Below, piece by piece: positions 12,321-24,028 of a stretch of 64,000 bases of DNA; the stretch's first letter is position 1; every line of letters starts with the position of its first letter. The notes below the pieces were generated by a model that was not told where the DNA came from, ran no database searches, and saw only the letters and a program-made list of their open reading frames with translations. The position numbers and the translations under genes are program-made. Source of the stretch: Caenorhabditis remanei (lineage: Eukaryota > Nematoda > Chromadorea > Rhabditida > Rhabditidae); assembly GCF_010183535.1 (NCBI RefSeq), contig NC_071332.1:10416001-10480000 (forward strand), written 5' to 3'.

Positions 12321-13395
12321 CAGGTAAAGCGCGATGGATCCATTGTGGGTCCATATGCGTCCATATCAAATATGGATCCACATAGGATCCATAACGCGTC
12401 CACATTTAAAACGCGGATCGCGCGCGGATGGAATATGGATGGGCAGGATGTCGGTCGCCCTCGAATTTCCGTGGATCGCGCGTGCATCCATATAGGATCC
12501 ATATTCCATCCACGCCTGATCTGACTTTCCAACGATAATCCGATATTCCGCTTTGCGTGTTGTTTATAATAAATCGAGGCGAATTATTTTTTAGGAGTTA
12601 GCCGAAATTTTCTCCGTTTTCCAGAGTTTTCACCACTTTTTTGACAGTTTTTGTTGAAAATAAATTATGGTTCACTGAATAAAAAATAATTAAGCTATTG
12701 CCGAAACAAATTTCTGTTATTTTTCACCAAAACTCGGTAATGTCATTGAGAATTTTTTTTGGAAATTTATGGTTATTTTCATGAGAAAAATTAAAGGTTT
12801 CCACTATTTTTCTTTTCGGAACGACATGATAAAATACATTTGCAGGTGGAATAAAAGGTAATTTGGTAAGTCTCTGTCGTTCCGAAAAGAAAAAAAACGG
12901 ACTTTTACTCTGTAGAAGTGTTCTTCTTTCCGGCTATTACTTGAACTCATTTTGTGTAACATTGATTTAAAAAACCTACGGACTATTTTGGCAATTGAAA
13001 AACAAAAATTGAATAGTATACTGAACTTACATAAAAGTGAAACCATAATTTGTTTTTGATGAAAAGTGAGTGGAAACGGAGAAAAGTTTGTAGACGAACA
13101 GAGTTGGACGAGAACGGAAAACGGAACTTGAAAAAAAACAATAGATAGAACACAATACACACCTTAAGAAACTTATAGTAGCAAAAGAAGAAGTCTCTAG
13201 TAAGCGAAACAGCCACAATAAGTGGCGGTATGAACCCAATCGAATGAATGAAACCACGGGTCGCGCGTGGGTGCTAAATGGATGCCGCCCGCGCGTGGAT
13301 CCATATGGATCCATAATGGATCCATCTGACATACCCACAGCATCCGCGCGCGATCCGCGTTTCATCCGTAATGGATCCATCGCGCTTTACCTGTG
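12319..13395. mobile_element. Terminal-inverted-repeat transposon inserted in the Helitron, with GGATCCAT-rich ends
   Basis: Perfect terminal inverted repeats of 26 bp start CACAGGTAAAGCGCGATGG and run through GATCCATT. Subterminal regions on both sides (12340-12530 and 13245-13380) repeat GGATCCAT/CGCGGATCGCGCG-type motifs. The interior (12540-13240) is AT-rich with no recognisable transposase. Flanks are CA (12317-12318) and CA (13396-13397), consistent with a 2-bp duplication when compared with the uninterrupted Helitron at 34 kb. Superfamily unknown. Confidence 0.8.
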
Positions 13396-13983
13396 CATGC
13401 GGGCACGTTTGAGGGAGGGTGGCCACGTGAATGAGGAGAGGCCAGCCGACTGAATCGCCGAAGGCGAGGCAGATAGGCTGGTTATAATATAAAAGTAATC
13501 ATTTCCAAGTTGTCAAAAGCGGTGACAAGTCGGCAGAAGTCTCATGTTCCTGGAATTCGATAGAGTGCACGAAATAACTATCAAATGATTCTGAAAGTTT
13601 ATATCTTATATGTTTGTGCCGTCATTAAAAACGCTTTCTTGTGAAGTTTGAATATTAAAAATTGTAAAAGGTAGTCATTTTTAGAAGATGTAAAGATCGG
13701 CCTGTTGAACAGCAGTAAGAGAAACAATAAGAAAAAACTCACGTATCCAAAAAAAGAAGTATCAAGAAACTAATTGTTTTTCTTGTTATCTGTAGGAGCT
13801 CATTGTCGTGTTTTTGATAGTTTCGAACAGAAAACCATTTTATGAACAAGAAAACTGTACACTTCACATTGAACTAAATAAGGACAATTTGCATTCACAG
13901 ACGAGAATTTGCTACCGATGTGTGACCTTCAATTTACCCTAAAATTCGTTTCCTGTTTAATGGAGTTGATCAACTTGGATTAC

Positions 13984-14153
13984 CTGATAATAAGATGAAA
14001 TGAAATATCCAGACAAAGCCAAGAAGAATATAAACAATAACAAATATGACTTGCATTGTTTGGTTATAGATCTAACTGAAGTCATAAATTAGTTAAGTGA
14101 TTGAAAGACTCCAGCTCACCAAAATGTTTTTCAATTTGTTTCACTGACATCAT
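13984..14153 (-). pseudogene. Orphan or alternative 5' exon pair of a DUF1647-type gene
   Basis: Two exons with good splice signals. The first (14120-14153) begins with two ATGs (MMSVKQIEKHF) and the second (13984-14075) encodes RSITKQCKSYLLLFIFFLAL and then SGYFISSYYQ, a membrane anchor like that of the tandem family. The second exon ends in phase 0 at a GTAATCC donor. No matching Cys-module exon follows before the Helitron nest. It may be the start of a gene truncated by transposons, or an alternative first-exon pair that splices to gene A at about 11441, also phase 0. Confidence 0.6.
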
Positions 14154-14382
14154 GCTGATGGAAATTCCACACTCTTCTGATTCTGAAATGTGCATAATTA
14201 TAATTTTTACGTGTGCAAAACGTCAATTAAAACAATTAATTGTTTAAACTGAGAGAGCGTGTTCTCTTTTCTCAATCTGGCCGTGTGCAACGAAAGTTCA
14301 GAGCAAACGAAAAGTGAATAATTCATTATTAAGAGTGGTTTAACTCGCAATAACCGGAAACAAGAAAACAACAAGAAAACAA

Positions 14383-16020
14383 TCAAGTTCGTGAAAAGAG
14401 AAAACCAAGCTTGGAAAGATAATTATTATGATCCTGATAATAATTAAGTAGCAGAAGGTTCAATACTGATTGATCGAATCTGAAAATTCTCGGATTTCAT
14501 TCAGAACAGAACTCTGGAAATACCTGAAGCAGTGTGCAAACACGTTGTTCCTGTCTTCAGAGAAATGACAGTTAACCTGGGCGCCAGGTGGAGCCATACA
14601 TGTTTCGTCGAGAGCACATAGAACCCACCTGGAAAATAATGAAATAAAAACTTATGGATTAGAAGAAAACAGTACCATTTGAACAACTCAATTGTAAACT
14701 CAGTTTTCATGAAAAAGAAGGCATTCGCACCCACTTGAGAGCCGTGTTTTGAACTTTTTAAAAGAGGTATCGAGTGGGTTGGAAAGTATGTTAGAAGCTC
14801 TGAAACAGAACAATTTTATTCGGTTTTCAATTTGCATACCTAGGAATAGAACTGGAAAGTTGCTGTGACCAGTATAAACGAACGAATAAATAGGAGAAAT
14901 CTGAAAAACGGGTTTGAAAACATCTCCTAACTAATGGAATTAGTAATATTTACCAAAGTATTGAAAAGAAATCACTCACATCTTTAGCTCCTTTTCTCTC
15001 CACAAGTTCACCGATTTCTTGGAACAATAGCTGTGTCATATTCCCTTTCTCCACTCGAATATTTGCATCTAACCACCAAATATTTGAAAATTCCTTCATT
15101 ACTTCTGCCAAAATCAAAACTTTAAAACGATACTCCATCCAATGTTTCACATATCCTGGATAACCGGTTGTATTGAATATGCGAACTTCGAGATTTTTGA
15201 AATTTCTTTTTATCTTTTTGATTTGATATTTTCCAAGACCGAGACTGTACAAAATATACTTTCCATCTGGATTGTGCTTGTAGAAAGATGAAATTGATTC
15301 AATTGCCTGGGTGATATGATTATCAGAAGCTGCCGAGACAAAAACCACTTCTGGATTGTAATGAAGCAGAGTGGATACATCGACAAATGGCCCGTTATTC
15401 TCTACGAGTTCTGAAAAGTTTATGAATACATTGAGCAAGCATTGAAATTTCGTACCTAAGCCTTCTAGAATACTCAGACTTGCACATTCGAATTTTTTTC
15501 CGATTGAAGTCGAGTTTTGTGGATCCACATAACAGAAGTCGTGGCTCTTTCCAGATTGTTTTGATTTACAATTACAATCTAATTTTCCTTGTTTTCTGTC
15601 AAATAAAGTAGACGTCAGAACAGAAGATACTGCATTATCTTCACCCCTGCTGGAAGTTTTATGTCGTATGGGAGCTCTGGCTTCGAGCCGAAGAAGTTTT
15701 TCCTTCTGAATCAGCAACGATACTTCTGTTGACGCCTGAATTTTAATAGAACAAATGCTTCCCATTTTTCTGCTAACTCACCTTTGAAACACTGCTATCA
15801 GTGTGATATATAGAAAATACAAAACCGAAAAGCGATGCCACAAAAATGAGAAAAAATATTGATGGTTGCGAGAGTTTTGATAATAACCAATCTGATAAAT
15901 TTAAATGAAGAAAATTATTAATCTGGATCAAAGTAAGTTTTCAAGAAAAATGCCTAGAACACAACTGACTACTGAGGACTACAGGGCTACAAGGAACAAC
16001 TCACAGTATACATTTTTCAT
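14383..16020 (-). CDS. DUF1647-type membrane-anchored glycosyltransferase-like protein (copy B)
   Basis: The first exon is only 16 nt (16005-16020, MKNVY) and splices to an anchor exon near 15790-15893 (WLLSKLSQPSIFFLIFVAS). A Ser/Lys-rich stem follows, then the Cys module (CNCKSKQSGKSHDFCYVDPQ, about 15470-15600) and the core (VVFVSAASDNH, GKYILYSLGLG, NIWWLDANI, about 14990-15410). C-terminal exons carry the AHF/WVLCA-type segment and the end FDQSVLNLLLLNYYQD, with the stop at 14383. The membrane topology suggests a type II Golgi protein; activity is not proven. An inverted broken copy of its first two exons lies at 21468-21982. Confidence 0.75.
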
Positions 16021-16324
16021 CCTCCTCTCGTGCATTTTCAGCAAATGAGGCCAATACTTTGTCCAGTCGTAAAGACAGGTCGTAATTTATGATAATAATA
16101 AAAATCTGGACGATTAGAGAAAGTGAGAATAATAACGTTTGTACTAAAATGTTTATGCAGTGAAAGTCAAAACAAACATCAGCGCCACCCTTTTTCGCTT
16201 TCTTCATTTTAGTTGCCAGGAAACTGAGAATACATTTCTATTTCTTCCCAAAATCTTTTACAAAATAAGAGACTCAGAATAACGAAAACAGAAAAATAAA
16301 CATAATCTACAAAATTTACTAAAA

Positions 16325-17878
16325 TCATGAAGAAAAGGTGAGCTGGAAATCTGAAAAATATTTGTGGTGATCTTGAAATTGATTCAGCAGTAACAGATTC
16401 AGCACAGACTGATCAAATCGAAAACACTTGGCAAAGTAGTCCCATTGATTCGGTCCAAATTTACAAAATACTTGAGCTCCGGGAGGGTTCATGCATTTCT
16501 CATCAAGAGCACAAAGTACGTACCTTGAATTTTGACAGCATTGAAATAAATGGAGATCAAAGATTTACCATTTGAAAATTTGAAGTGTCTTTTCTGTTCT
16601 TGGAATATGGATAATTCCAGCAGCCACTTGAGCTGACTTTTTTAGCAACGGAAGTGAGTTCGACGGAAAGTATTCCAATAAATCTGAAGTTGTTGAAATG
16701 GGTGAATCTAACCAAAATGCTCTCACCTGGAAATAATGTTGCAAAATTACTATGACCAGTATTCAGAAAAGAAGTGATAGAAGAAAAGTCTTCTGTTGAA
16801 CGATTAGTCGCGATTTCTTCAAAAAATCTCTCGATAACGTTTGGTTGCTTCATTTTTATATGTGCATCAATCCACCAAACATTCGGGAATTCTTTCAAAA
16901 CTTCAGCCATAATGAGTGGTTTGAAGCGATATTCCATCCAATGATTCACATATTCGGGATATTCAGATGTATTGAATTGGCGAAATTCAAAGTTAGTATC
17001 ATTGGGGAGTTGTGCCACGTATCCCGGTGACAAGTGGAGACCATATAGAATATATTTATGAGTTGGATAATAGTTGCGGACACTTTCATAAGACTTAGAA
17101 CTATGATAGTAGTGATCATCCGATGTAGTTGAGACGAAAACTACGTCTTCTTCAATTTCGATTAATTCCGAAACAAAGGAAAAAGGCTCAGGATAGTTTA
17201 GAACTTCTGAAAGAAAGCAATCATTTCCGAAAATAAACCACAACTTACTCAGCCTTTCCAGTGTGTTCACATAAACGCAATCAAACTTTTTTCCGATTGA
17301 AGAAGAGTTTTGTGGATCCACATAACAGAAGTTGTAGTTCTTTCCAGACGACTCCGACTTACAATAACAATCGGTTGTTCCTTCATTAAAAATGACAGAA
17401 CTATTAGGCTTTGATCGAATTGTAGAAACAGAGTTCTTGAGTTTGAAACTATCTGATTCAGATGATTTTTCTGTAGGAATATCAAAAGATTTCATAGAAT
17501 TTGAGGCTTGGATCTTAAAATATCTCTTAGTTTACTGGACACTGAAAGGGCGATTCTCACCGCAATTTTCCCATTTTCCTTTTCATTTTGAGATGTAACA
17601 ATCTTCTGAAATAATAACAACACATTTATTGGAATGAATGTTAATATAAAAGATATATAATTAGAGTGGTTTTTTTTCTTTATGTAATCTCGACTTACTT
17701 GGTAAGAACCATTTGAATTATAGTGTACTGAAATTAAAAGTAAGAAACAGACAATCGCAAAAACAAAAAGAAACACAGAAGTTTTTGAGTTTCTTCGAGT
17801 TGATCGATCTTAAATTCATAGTTTTCATCGAAAAGCTATTAGTAAAAACTCACGGTATGTACTTTCAACTGTTTTCAT
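16325..17878 (-). CDS. DUF1647-type membrane-anchored glycosyltransferase-like protein (copy C)
   Basis: The ATG at 17878 opens MKTVESTY, which splices in phase to an anchor exon (VFLFVFAIVCFLLLISVHY). The stem, the Cys module (CYCKSESSGKNYNFCYVDPQ) and the core follow: VVFVSTTSDDHYYH, HKYILYGLHLSPGYVAQLP, NVWWIDAHI. The last two coding parts, separated by an intron in copies A, B and D (after ...FR), are fused here: the reading frame runs through CFRFDQSVLNLLLLNQFQD without an intron to the stop at 16325, suggesting intron loss. About 450 bp separate it from copy D and 305 bp from copy B. Confidence 0.75.
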
Positions 17879-18330
17879 TCTACACGTTCTTCCTTAATCA
17901 ATAGTCCGGATCAGTACAAATCTCTCAAACAGCTCTCTTTTGAATATTATGCATCTCCTGTTCATAAATACGTGTCGATACGAATTGTTTTCTCTATATC
18001 TCTGACATGAAAATGAATACTATTGCGTTGTTTTTATTCAGCGATTGGTCTTTTGACGATAGATTACCAAATACTCCTTTTTTCCGAAAAGTTTTTTTCA
18101 GTGCTTACGGAGCTCTTCTTATAAAAGAGGCCTTCCAATACAGTTTTTACTATAGCTTAACACTAAACACCCTGTTTTAATTGTCTTTCAGAAGTTTCTG
18201 AAGAAGATTTTAGAAAATAATTTAATTAATTTTTAAAAATACCCGAAGGTTTCCAAATCAACAACAAACGGAGTTTTCACTTTACACACGATTTTTACAT
18301 ACAATAAAACTAAATAGTGAAGATAAAATC

Positions 18331-19786
18331 CTAAAAAAGCCAACCGAGGTTAGAGAAATACTTATTATGATCTTGGTACGTATTGAGCATCAAAAGGTTC
18401 AAAATGGATTGATCGAATCTGAAAAATATCATAAAATTGATCTATGAAGGTATGTATCTCACCTGAAACAATGAGCAAACTCTGTATTTCTGTTTGTTCC
18501 AAAATGACAATACACTTGAGCACCCGGCGGAGCCATACATGTTTTGTCCAGAGCACATAAAATCCACCTGGAAAAGTAAATATAAGAATCATCTGATGAC
18601 GAAAAATACCATTTGAAAACTTCGACTGTAAACTCAGTTCTAGCAACATAAAATGTATTGGCTCCGAGTTGTGCTCCTTGTTTTTCACTTTTCAGAAGAT
18701 CGATTGAATTCGTTGGGAAATATGACAAGACTTCTGAAAAATTAAGAAGTAAAACCTCGAATTAGTCTGTAAATAACTCACGCGGGAATAGTGTAGCAAA
18801 ATTACTGTGGCTGGAATGAATGAAGAAATACAAAGGCACCGGCTGAAAATAATGAATATTCTCTGATGAAAAAACCAGAACTTACAATATCGGTATCCGC
18901 TTTCTTAACATGCTCATCAATATTTTTATAAAGAACATCAATCATATTCGGTTTCTTAACCACAATATGTGCATCCATCCACCAAATATTCGAGAATTCA
19001 GTCATCACTTCTGCCAAAATCAGTGGTTTGAATCGGTATTCCATCCAGTTTCTTGCGTAATCCGGATATCCAGATGTGTCGAAAATTCGGACTTCTAAGT
19101 TTTTGAAGTCTCTTTTGATATTTTTTATATAGAGATCTCCGAGACCAAGACTGTACAAAATAAATTTTCGATTTGGGTTGAATTTGTAGAAAGCGGAAAT
19201 CGAAGCGGTGGCCTCATTGAAATGATTATCAGATACAGCAGAAACGAAAACTATTTCTTTTGAGTTTTCGGATGATTTCGAGAGATCCACAAACGGTCCA
19301 GGGTTATCGACAAGTTCTGTAACTCGAATTAATTTCCATCAATAATTTGAAGGCATTCTGTGACTCACTCAATCTCTCTAGAATTGCCAAATGATTACAG
19401 CTGAACTTCTTGCCAATTGATGTCAAATTCTGTGGATCCATATAACAGAAGTTATGAACTTTTCCAGTCTTTTGAGATACACAGTCACATTCTCCTTGCT
19501 CCTTATCCTTCACGGCTTCTGGAGCAGCGTGAGGTGGCAGTTTTGATTTTGATGTTGACGATATCACTCTTGATTGAAGAACTTGACTTTTCTCCTTCAG
19601 CTCTTCAGTTCCAATTTCTAATCGAGGAATAGTAATGGGTGCCTGGAAAGTATGAATTTTCCTCCATTCTTTTTTTTCGTCACTCACCTGATAATCTCTA
19701 TTTCTAGTGTAATGTAAAGAGAACAAGAATCCGGAGAAAGTAACACCAAGAATAAAAAGAAATGGACCACGTAAGGAGCTCTTCAT
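18331..19786 (-). CDS. DUF1647-type membrane-anchored glycosyltransferase-like protein (copy D)
   Basis: Most upstream member of the tandem array. It begins MKSSLRGPFLFILGVTFSGF, a clear membrane anchor, then a stem, the Cys module (CDCVSQKTGKVHNFCYMDPQ) and the core (IVFVSAVSDNHF, RKFILYSLGLGD, NIWWMDAHI at about 18880-19290). It has an FYVARTEFTVEVFKW exon, a WILCALDKTCMAPPG exon and a final exon ending ...NLGWLF at the stop 18331. Copies B and D share the SLGLGD/YIKNIKR wording and copies A and C share YGLxLSxxxxxQLP, so the array seems to have two sub-lineages. Confidence 0.78.
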
Positions 19787-21467
19787 AGTTGTGGAACCAC
19801 CTGGAAAAAAAGAGAGTTAAAGATAGTGAAATCTCTCAAAACGCGACAGAAATGGCTTCATTATATGAAAATAATAGAAGTTTCAATTCAGAAACAAAAA
19901 AGGTTTTTTGGTTTGTTCTGGTAAATAGGGCGTGTAAGAGTGAACATATTATATAAAAAGAAGAGATCAGGCAGGGAGCACAACGTCATCCGGAGGAAAC
20001 CCTAAGTGAACATAACCTTTTTGAACTAATGCATTTGAATGAGATACACCCTCACTACCTTAAACTTATTAAAAATTTAATTAATAAACTATTCATGTTG
20101 CCATTTTTTGACTAACTGAACGGAATTCTAATTGAATAAAATCTTAGTATGAAATTCAATTAATTGAAGTTATAACAAAAAACTCGAAATGCGAGGCTAG
20201 CCAAGAAGATAAACTTCTGCAGAAAAAAAGAAACATTTTCAAAAAATGGCTTCCAGGACAACAGATTCTTTTTATTTCATGAGCCGTGCCGAGAGTGTCA
20301 TTTGAATAATTCATCACTTCTCAAAAGAAAAAAAACGACGAAACAAAAGAGCACTTTTGTCAAAATGAGGCGTCTCTCTGTTGAACAGAACAGAATATTG
20401 CGTGTGAAACACTTTGCTCTAGCACTTTATGGAGGACAAACTTTGTTATCTTTCATAGGTTGAGTCACAATATTTCATATCGATTCTCGCACCAAGACTA
20501 TGTAAACTTACTATTAAGCCACGTGGAACAGACGACATACATTTTGATTCGAAGAAAACTACACAACATGATTCTATTTCCGAATTATTATAAATTTAGG
20601 CTAAACCTAAACTCTTTTTCTGAATTGTTCTCAGTTTCAAAACTTCCACAACAGTTTTTCATGGCTTCATCGGAACACTGGTGTTAAAAAGTTAATGCTC
20701 GATCTCAATGATATTTATAAAAATAAAATCTTCGAACCGTCATTATTTTATCAAGAGTTGACTCTTCCAAACTCTGAAATTATTTAAAAAGCAGCCAAAC
20801 CAAAAGTTCACTACAAAAGTATACTTATCAAACACTAAGGGCGTTGTCACCCGAATTGATTGAACTGACGGTCGATAATGAAAAAGAGAAGAAAAACAAA
20901 TGAAAATGATCAATTATTAATAAGTCAAATGAACGGATAACTGTTATCTGTCTAGAAATTGAAATGAACTAGATACTGAAAAGAGGAACCCTAGTTAATA
21001 ATACGGTCAATTAGCTGAACTAAAGGAAACAAATACACTCACTCCTCCTACAAAATTTCGATATTTGATTGCATAAAGATTCATTGTTTGAACAGCTTTT
21101 CTACTGAATTCCGATGTAGAGATATACAAAATAAATTTATCAAACAACGAAGATTCTGAAAATTAGCTTCATCCCATTTCAGTTGTGTTTTTCCGTCAAT
21201 TGGACTATCTACACCTATAAGGGTACAGTATTCTTGCTAATGTTATAAATAGACAAAACTCGACTCAAAATTGAAATTAAGATCAATAGATCATACTACC
21301 GTTAGTTTCTAAATATATCTTGTAACACCCAAGACAGAATATGAGAGTTTATGAAAGAACTACGGTTTCTGATAGTGAGTATAGGAAACCAAGGAATAAA
21401 TATTATAAAGAGTTCACTAGTACGATACTTCGGAAGTCACGTCATTGTCAGCGGGGACACGCGCCGT
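19787..21467. other. Intergenic region without recognised gene
   Basis: About 1.7 kb of AT-rich DNA upstream of copy D. No exon, tRNA, terminal repeat or conserved motif was recognised. It ends where the inverted copy of gene B's 5' end begins. Confidence 0.5.
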
Positions 21468-21982
21468 CCCAGAAGTTTGTTTTGACTTTCACTACATAAA
21501 AATTTCAGTACAAACGTTTTTAATTTCACTTTCTCTAAACGCCCAGATTCTTTTTATTATCATAAATTACGACCTAGAGAGCCTTTACGACTGGACAAAG
21601 TAGTGACCTCATTTGCTGAAAATGCGCGAGAGAAGGATGCAAAATGTATACTGTGAGTTATTCCTTGTAGTCCTGTAGTCCTCAGCAATCAGTTGTGTTC
21701 TAGGCATTTTTCTTGAAAACTTATAAGTACTTTGATATATACTTTGATCAAGATTAATAATTGTGTTTACTTAAATTTTTCGGATTGGTTACTGTTAAAA
21801 AACCATCAATATTTTTTCTCATTTTTATGGCATCCCTTGTCGGTTTTGTATTTTCTATATATCACACTGATAGCAGTGTTCCAAAGGCGAGTTTGCAGGA
21901 AAATGAGAAGAATTACTCAGGTAATTTCCAGGCAGTTAGCCGACGAAAACGGCAGTTAGCCTCCGTACCTGAATTGCATTAA
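21468..21982 (+). pseudogene. Inverted, decayed partial copy of gene B 5' region
   Basis: This segment on the plus strand matches, with substitutions, the minus-strand sequence of about 15785-16175, including upstream non-coding DNA, the 16-nt first exon (here ATGCAAAATGTATACT) and the anchor exon. The acceptor before the anchor exon reads TTCGG instead of an AG acceptor. A small deletion shifts the frame inside the anchor exon (TTGGTTACTGTTAAAAAACC versus the longer gene B version). The downstream ORF (FFLIFMASLVGFVFSIYHTD) then runs into unrelated sequence. It is a non-functional duplicate on the opposite strand about 5.5 kb away. Confidence 0.8.
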
Positions 21983-22167
21983 ACTTTCTTTTCTATTCCA
22001 ATAACCAATTTGTAAATACACATCCGCTATACGATCATTCTTCTTTGAAATTCTTATCAAATCCCTTTCAGGATATTTCAAAAATTGATTGGGTCAGAGT
22101 GATTACTGCATTTTTATATCACAGTCGTTCATTGAGATTCCTACAACAGAAAGTCATCATCCCCAAC

Positions 22168-22275
22168 CCGCCGACGACAGCAGCTAACGCTATGAAAACG
22201 CGCAGCCGACCTCACGCGGGTTCCGCCGCCCGCTATCTTTTGTGTACGAAATGGGCGGAGTCTAGTCGGAAGTAT
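22168..22275 (+). repeat. Dispersed repeat, copy 2
   Basis: Second copy of the GC-rich repeat at 498-605, sharing the CGCAGCCGAC motif, GGGTTCCGCCGCCCGCTAT and ATGGGCGGAG. It lies downstream of the galactosyltransferase gene and next to the gene B pseudogene fragment. Confidence 0.6.
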
Positions 22276-22558
22276 GGGGAATAGGTGAGAAAACGTTCGA
22301 AATAAAATATTTTTTGAGAAACAAAATAATTTATGATAGAAGATAGAAACATTAAAAAGTGATATGAACATGATAACCCGTTAGACTCAGAAATTGGCGA
22401 GATTCGGAAAAGAAAGTGTGGGGAAAGGACATGAAATGAAAAATGAACAAAGTGCTGCCTAGAGATTTTTGTTTGAAAAATCACAGGAAAGAACGGAAAT
22501 TAAATTTCCCAACAATGAAAAGCTATTCGGAGGAACGCGATAAATTCTATAGATTTGT

Positions 22559-24028
22559 CTAGACTTTTTTCCTATCAACTCGGTAGAGAAGAATATCGAA
22601 AAGACGAATGTCATCTGGTGACAAGTGATGAAACGAGATGAGATCGTTGGCGAATGCTTCGTAACCCTGAAAGTGAATACATTGAAGAATAGGAACAGAA
22701 TAAAAGAAAGTTAATTACCCTTTTTTCCAAATATTTGACCCAATCGATACTAGCTTTCGATTGATGGAATGTTTCAGTTGGAGAAAACGTGTTGAATCTG
22801 TTCTGACCAAGTGAGTTACGGGTGTCTTCTGGATAGATTCCGGCGTTCGCGAGGCATCTGAAATGTGTTTCCTTTGATCAGAAGACCGTTTTTTTTTGGT
22901 CAGAGAATATCGGGAACGTATCCAACATCTATCTCAAATTTTTGTTCTGTTTGAGTTTGGAGTTGTTTGGACAGCTATACCATTACCAAAATGTTGCAGT
23001 GGCTAATATTTGACAACCACGATACAACTAACAATCCCTCATTTCACACACCTTGCAATTCCAACATCTTCATAAATATCATCGGGACATAACGTCGCAT
23101 TCGGATACAACTTCTCTGCAAAAATCTTCAATGCAGCTCTCGAGATGATGTATCCTGCACCACCCGCATTATATCCGTTCGTGAGATATGGCTTCAGAAC
23201 GTATCCAAGATAATGAGGCTCGTCAGGATTTAAAGTTGACAGGAAAGCCTTCAGATTTTCAACAATGATGTAGGTGTCGTCGTCGGCCTGAAGAAGACTA
23301 GATATGTTTTCACTCAAGTTATCATTATCACTGATTCACCTTCAAATACCAATCGAATTCGGAGGAAATATTTGTGTAAATATGATGGAATGCATAACGA
23401 CTTTTGAAAAACAAATTGTAATAATTATCCGGAATTCCAGCGAATACTGTTGAATACGGTATCCGTGAATCATTAAACTTCTCGGAAGTGAATAATTGTC
23501 CATGATCACATCTATGAATCCACGTTTCATTAATTGCAAGCGATCTCGTATCATGATATATTGTTGAAGTTTGAACCCAACAGAACAGTTTCCCTTTCTT
23601 CGGTAATTTTTGAGCAGCAGGTGAAACTTCTATTAGATTTTGAAGGTTGTGGTCGTTTGATCTGAAAGTTCGTTATGATTTCGAAATTATATAGGTTTGA
23701 TCATAATACCTGTCATACGTGGCTTTTGGCGTTTTGTCTCTGGTCAAGAGGAGTACTGTAAGAAGAACCGCTCCAAATAAAACAGTTATGATGACTGAGG
23801 AGAGAAGAAGCTTTTTTCGAGGTTTTTTGAGGGATCCCAGCGAGTCCAACTCATCCTGTAACAGTCCAAGTGAGTACAACTTCTAGAAAAACTGTACGAA
23901 AGTATTAATTCAAAATTTATTTTCAATTTTCAAAACTGATGATTTAAACTTAAAGCTCACATCATAGATATTGTAGTTGTCGTCAGTTTTGCAAATAAGT
24001 GTCCTAATATTTCCACATTGCACCATTG
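22559..24028 (-). CDS. Core-1 beta-1,3-galactosyltransferase (C1GALT1/T-synthase)-like
   Basis: Type II membrane glycosyltransferase of family GT31, expected to add galactose to mucin-type O-glycans in the Golgi. The start at 24028 gives MVQCGNIRTLICKTDDNYN, splicing to an anchor (KKLLLSSVIITVLFGAVLL, 23710-23850). The catalytic exons carry KLFCWVQTSTIYHDTRSLAI, NETWIHRCDHGQLF, the DxD motif in WYLKADDDTYIIVEN (about 23260-23350), a GGAGYIISRAAL stretch and EDVGIARC. The last exons read NSLGQNRFNTFSPTE and a HLSPDDIRLFDILLYRV end. All of these are T-synthase hallmarks. The two N-terminal exons are joined at a phase-0 junction. C. elegans has several paralogues, so orthology is not assigned. 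Confidence 0.88.

Larger units (their letters stand above)
11812..13481 (+). mobile_element. Non-autonomous Helitron (outer element, carrying two later insertions)
   Basis: The 5' end is A|TCATCCTTATA and the 3' end is a short hairpin (CGCCGAAGGCG) followed by GATAGGCTGG|T, matching the Helitron rule (5' TC, 3' hairpin plus CTRR, insertion between A and T). Removing the two inserted elements (11823-12178 and 12319-13395) leaves about 237 bp, which aligns end to end with the intact Helitron at 34184-34412. It carries a minus-strand tRNA-like segment at 12256-12320. No Rep/helicase coding is present. Confidence 0.85.

Noticed and set aside
12157..12532. ORFs with WTRYGSYVDP/HMDPQWIH words
   Set aside because: They arise from GGATCCAT repeats in the TIR transposon ends.
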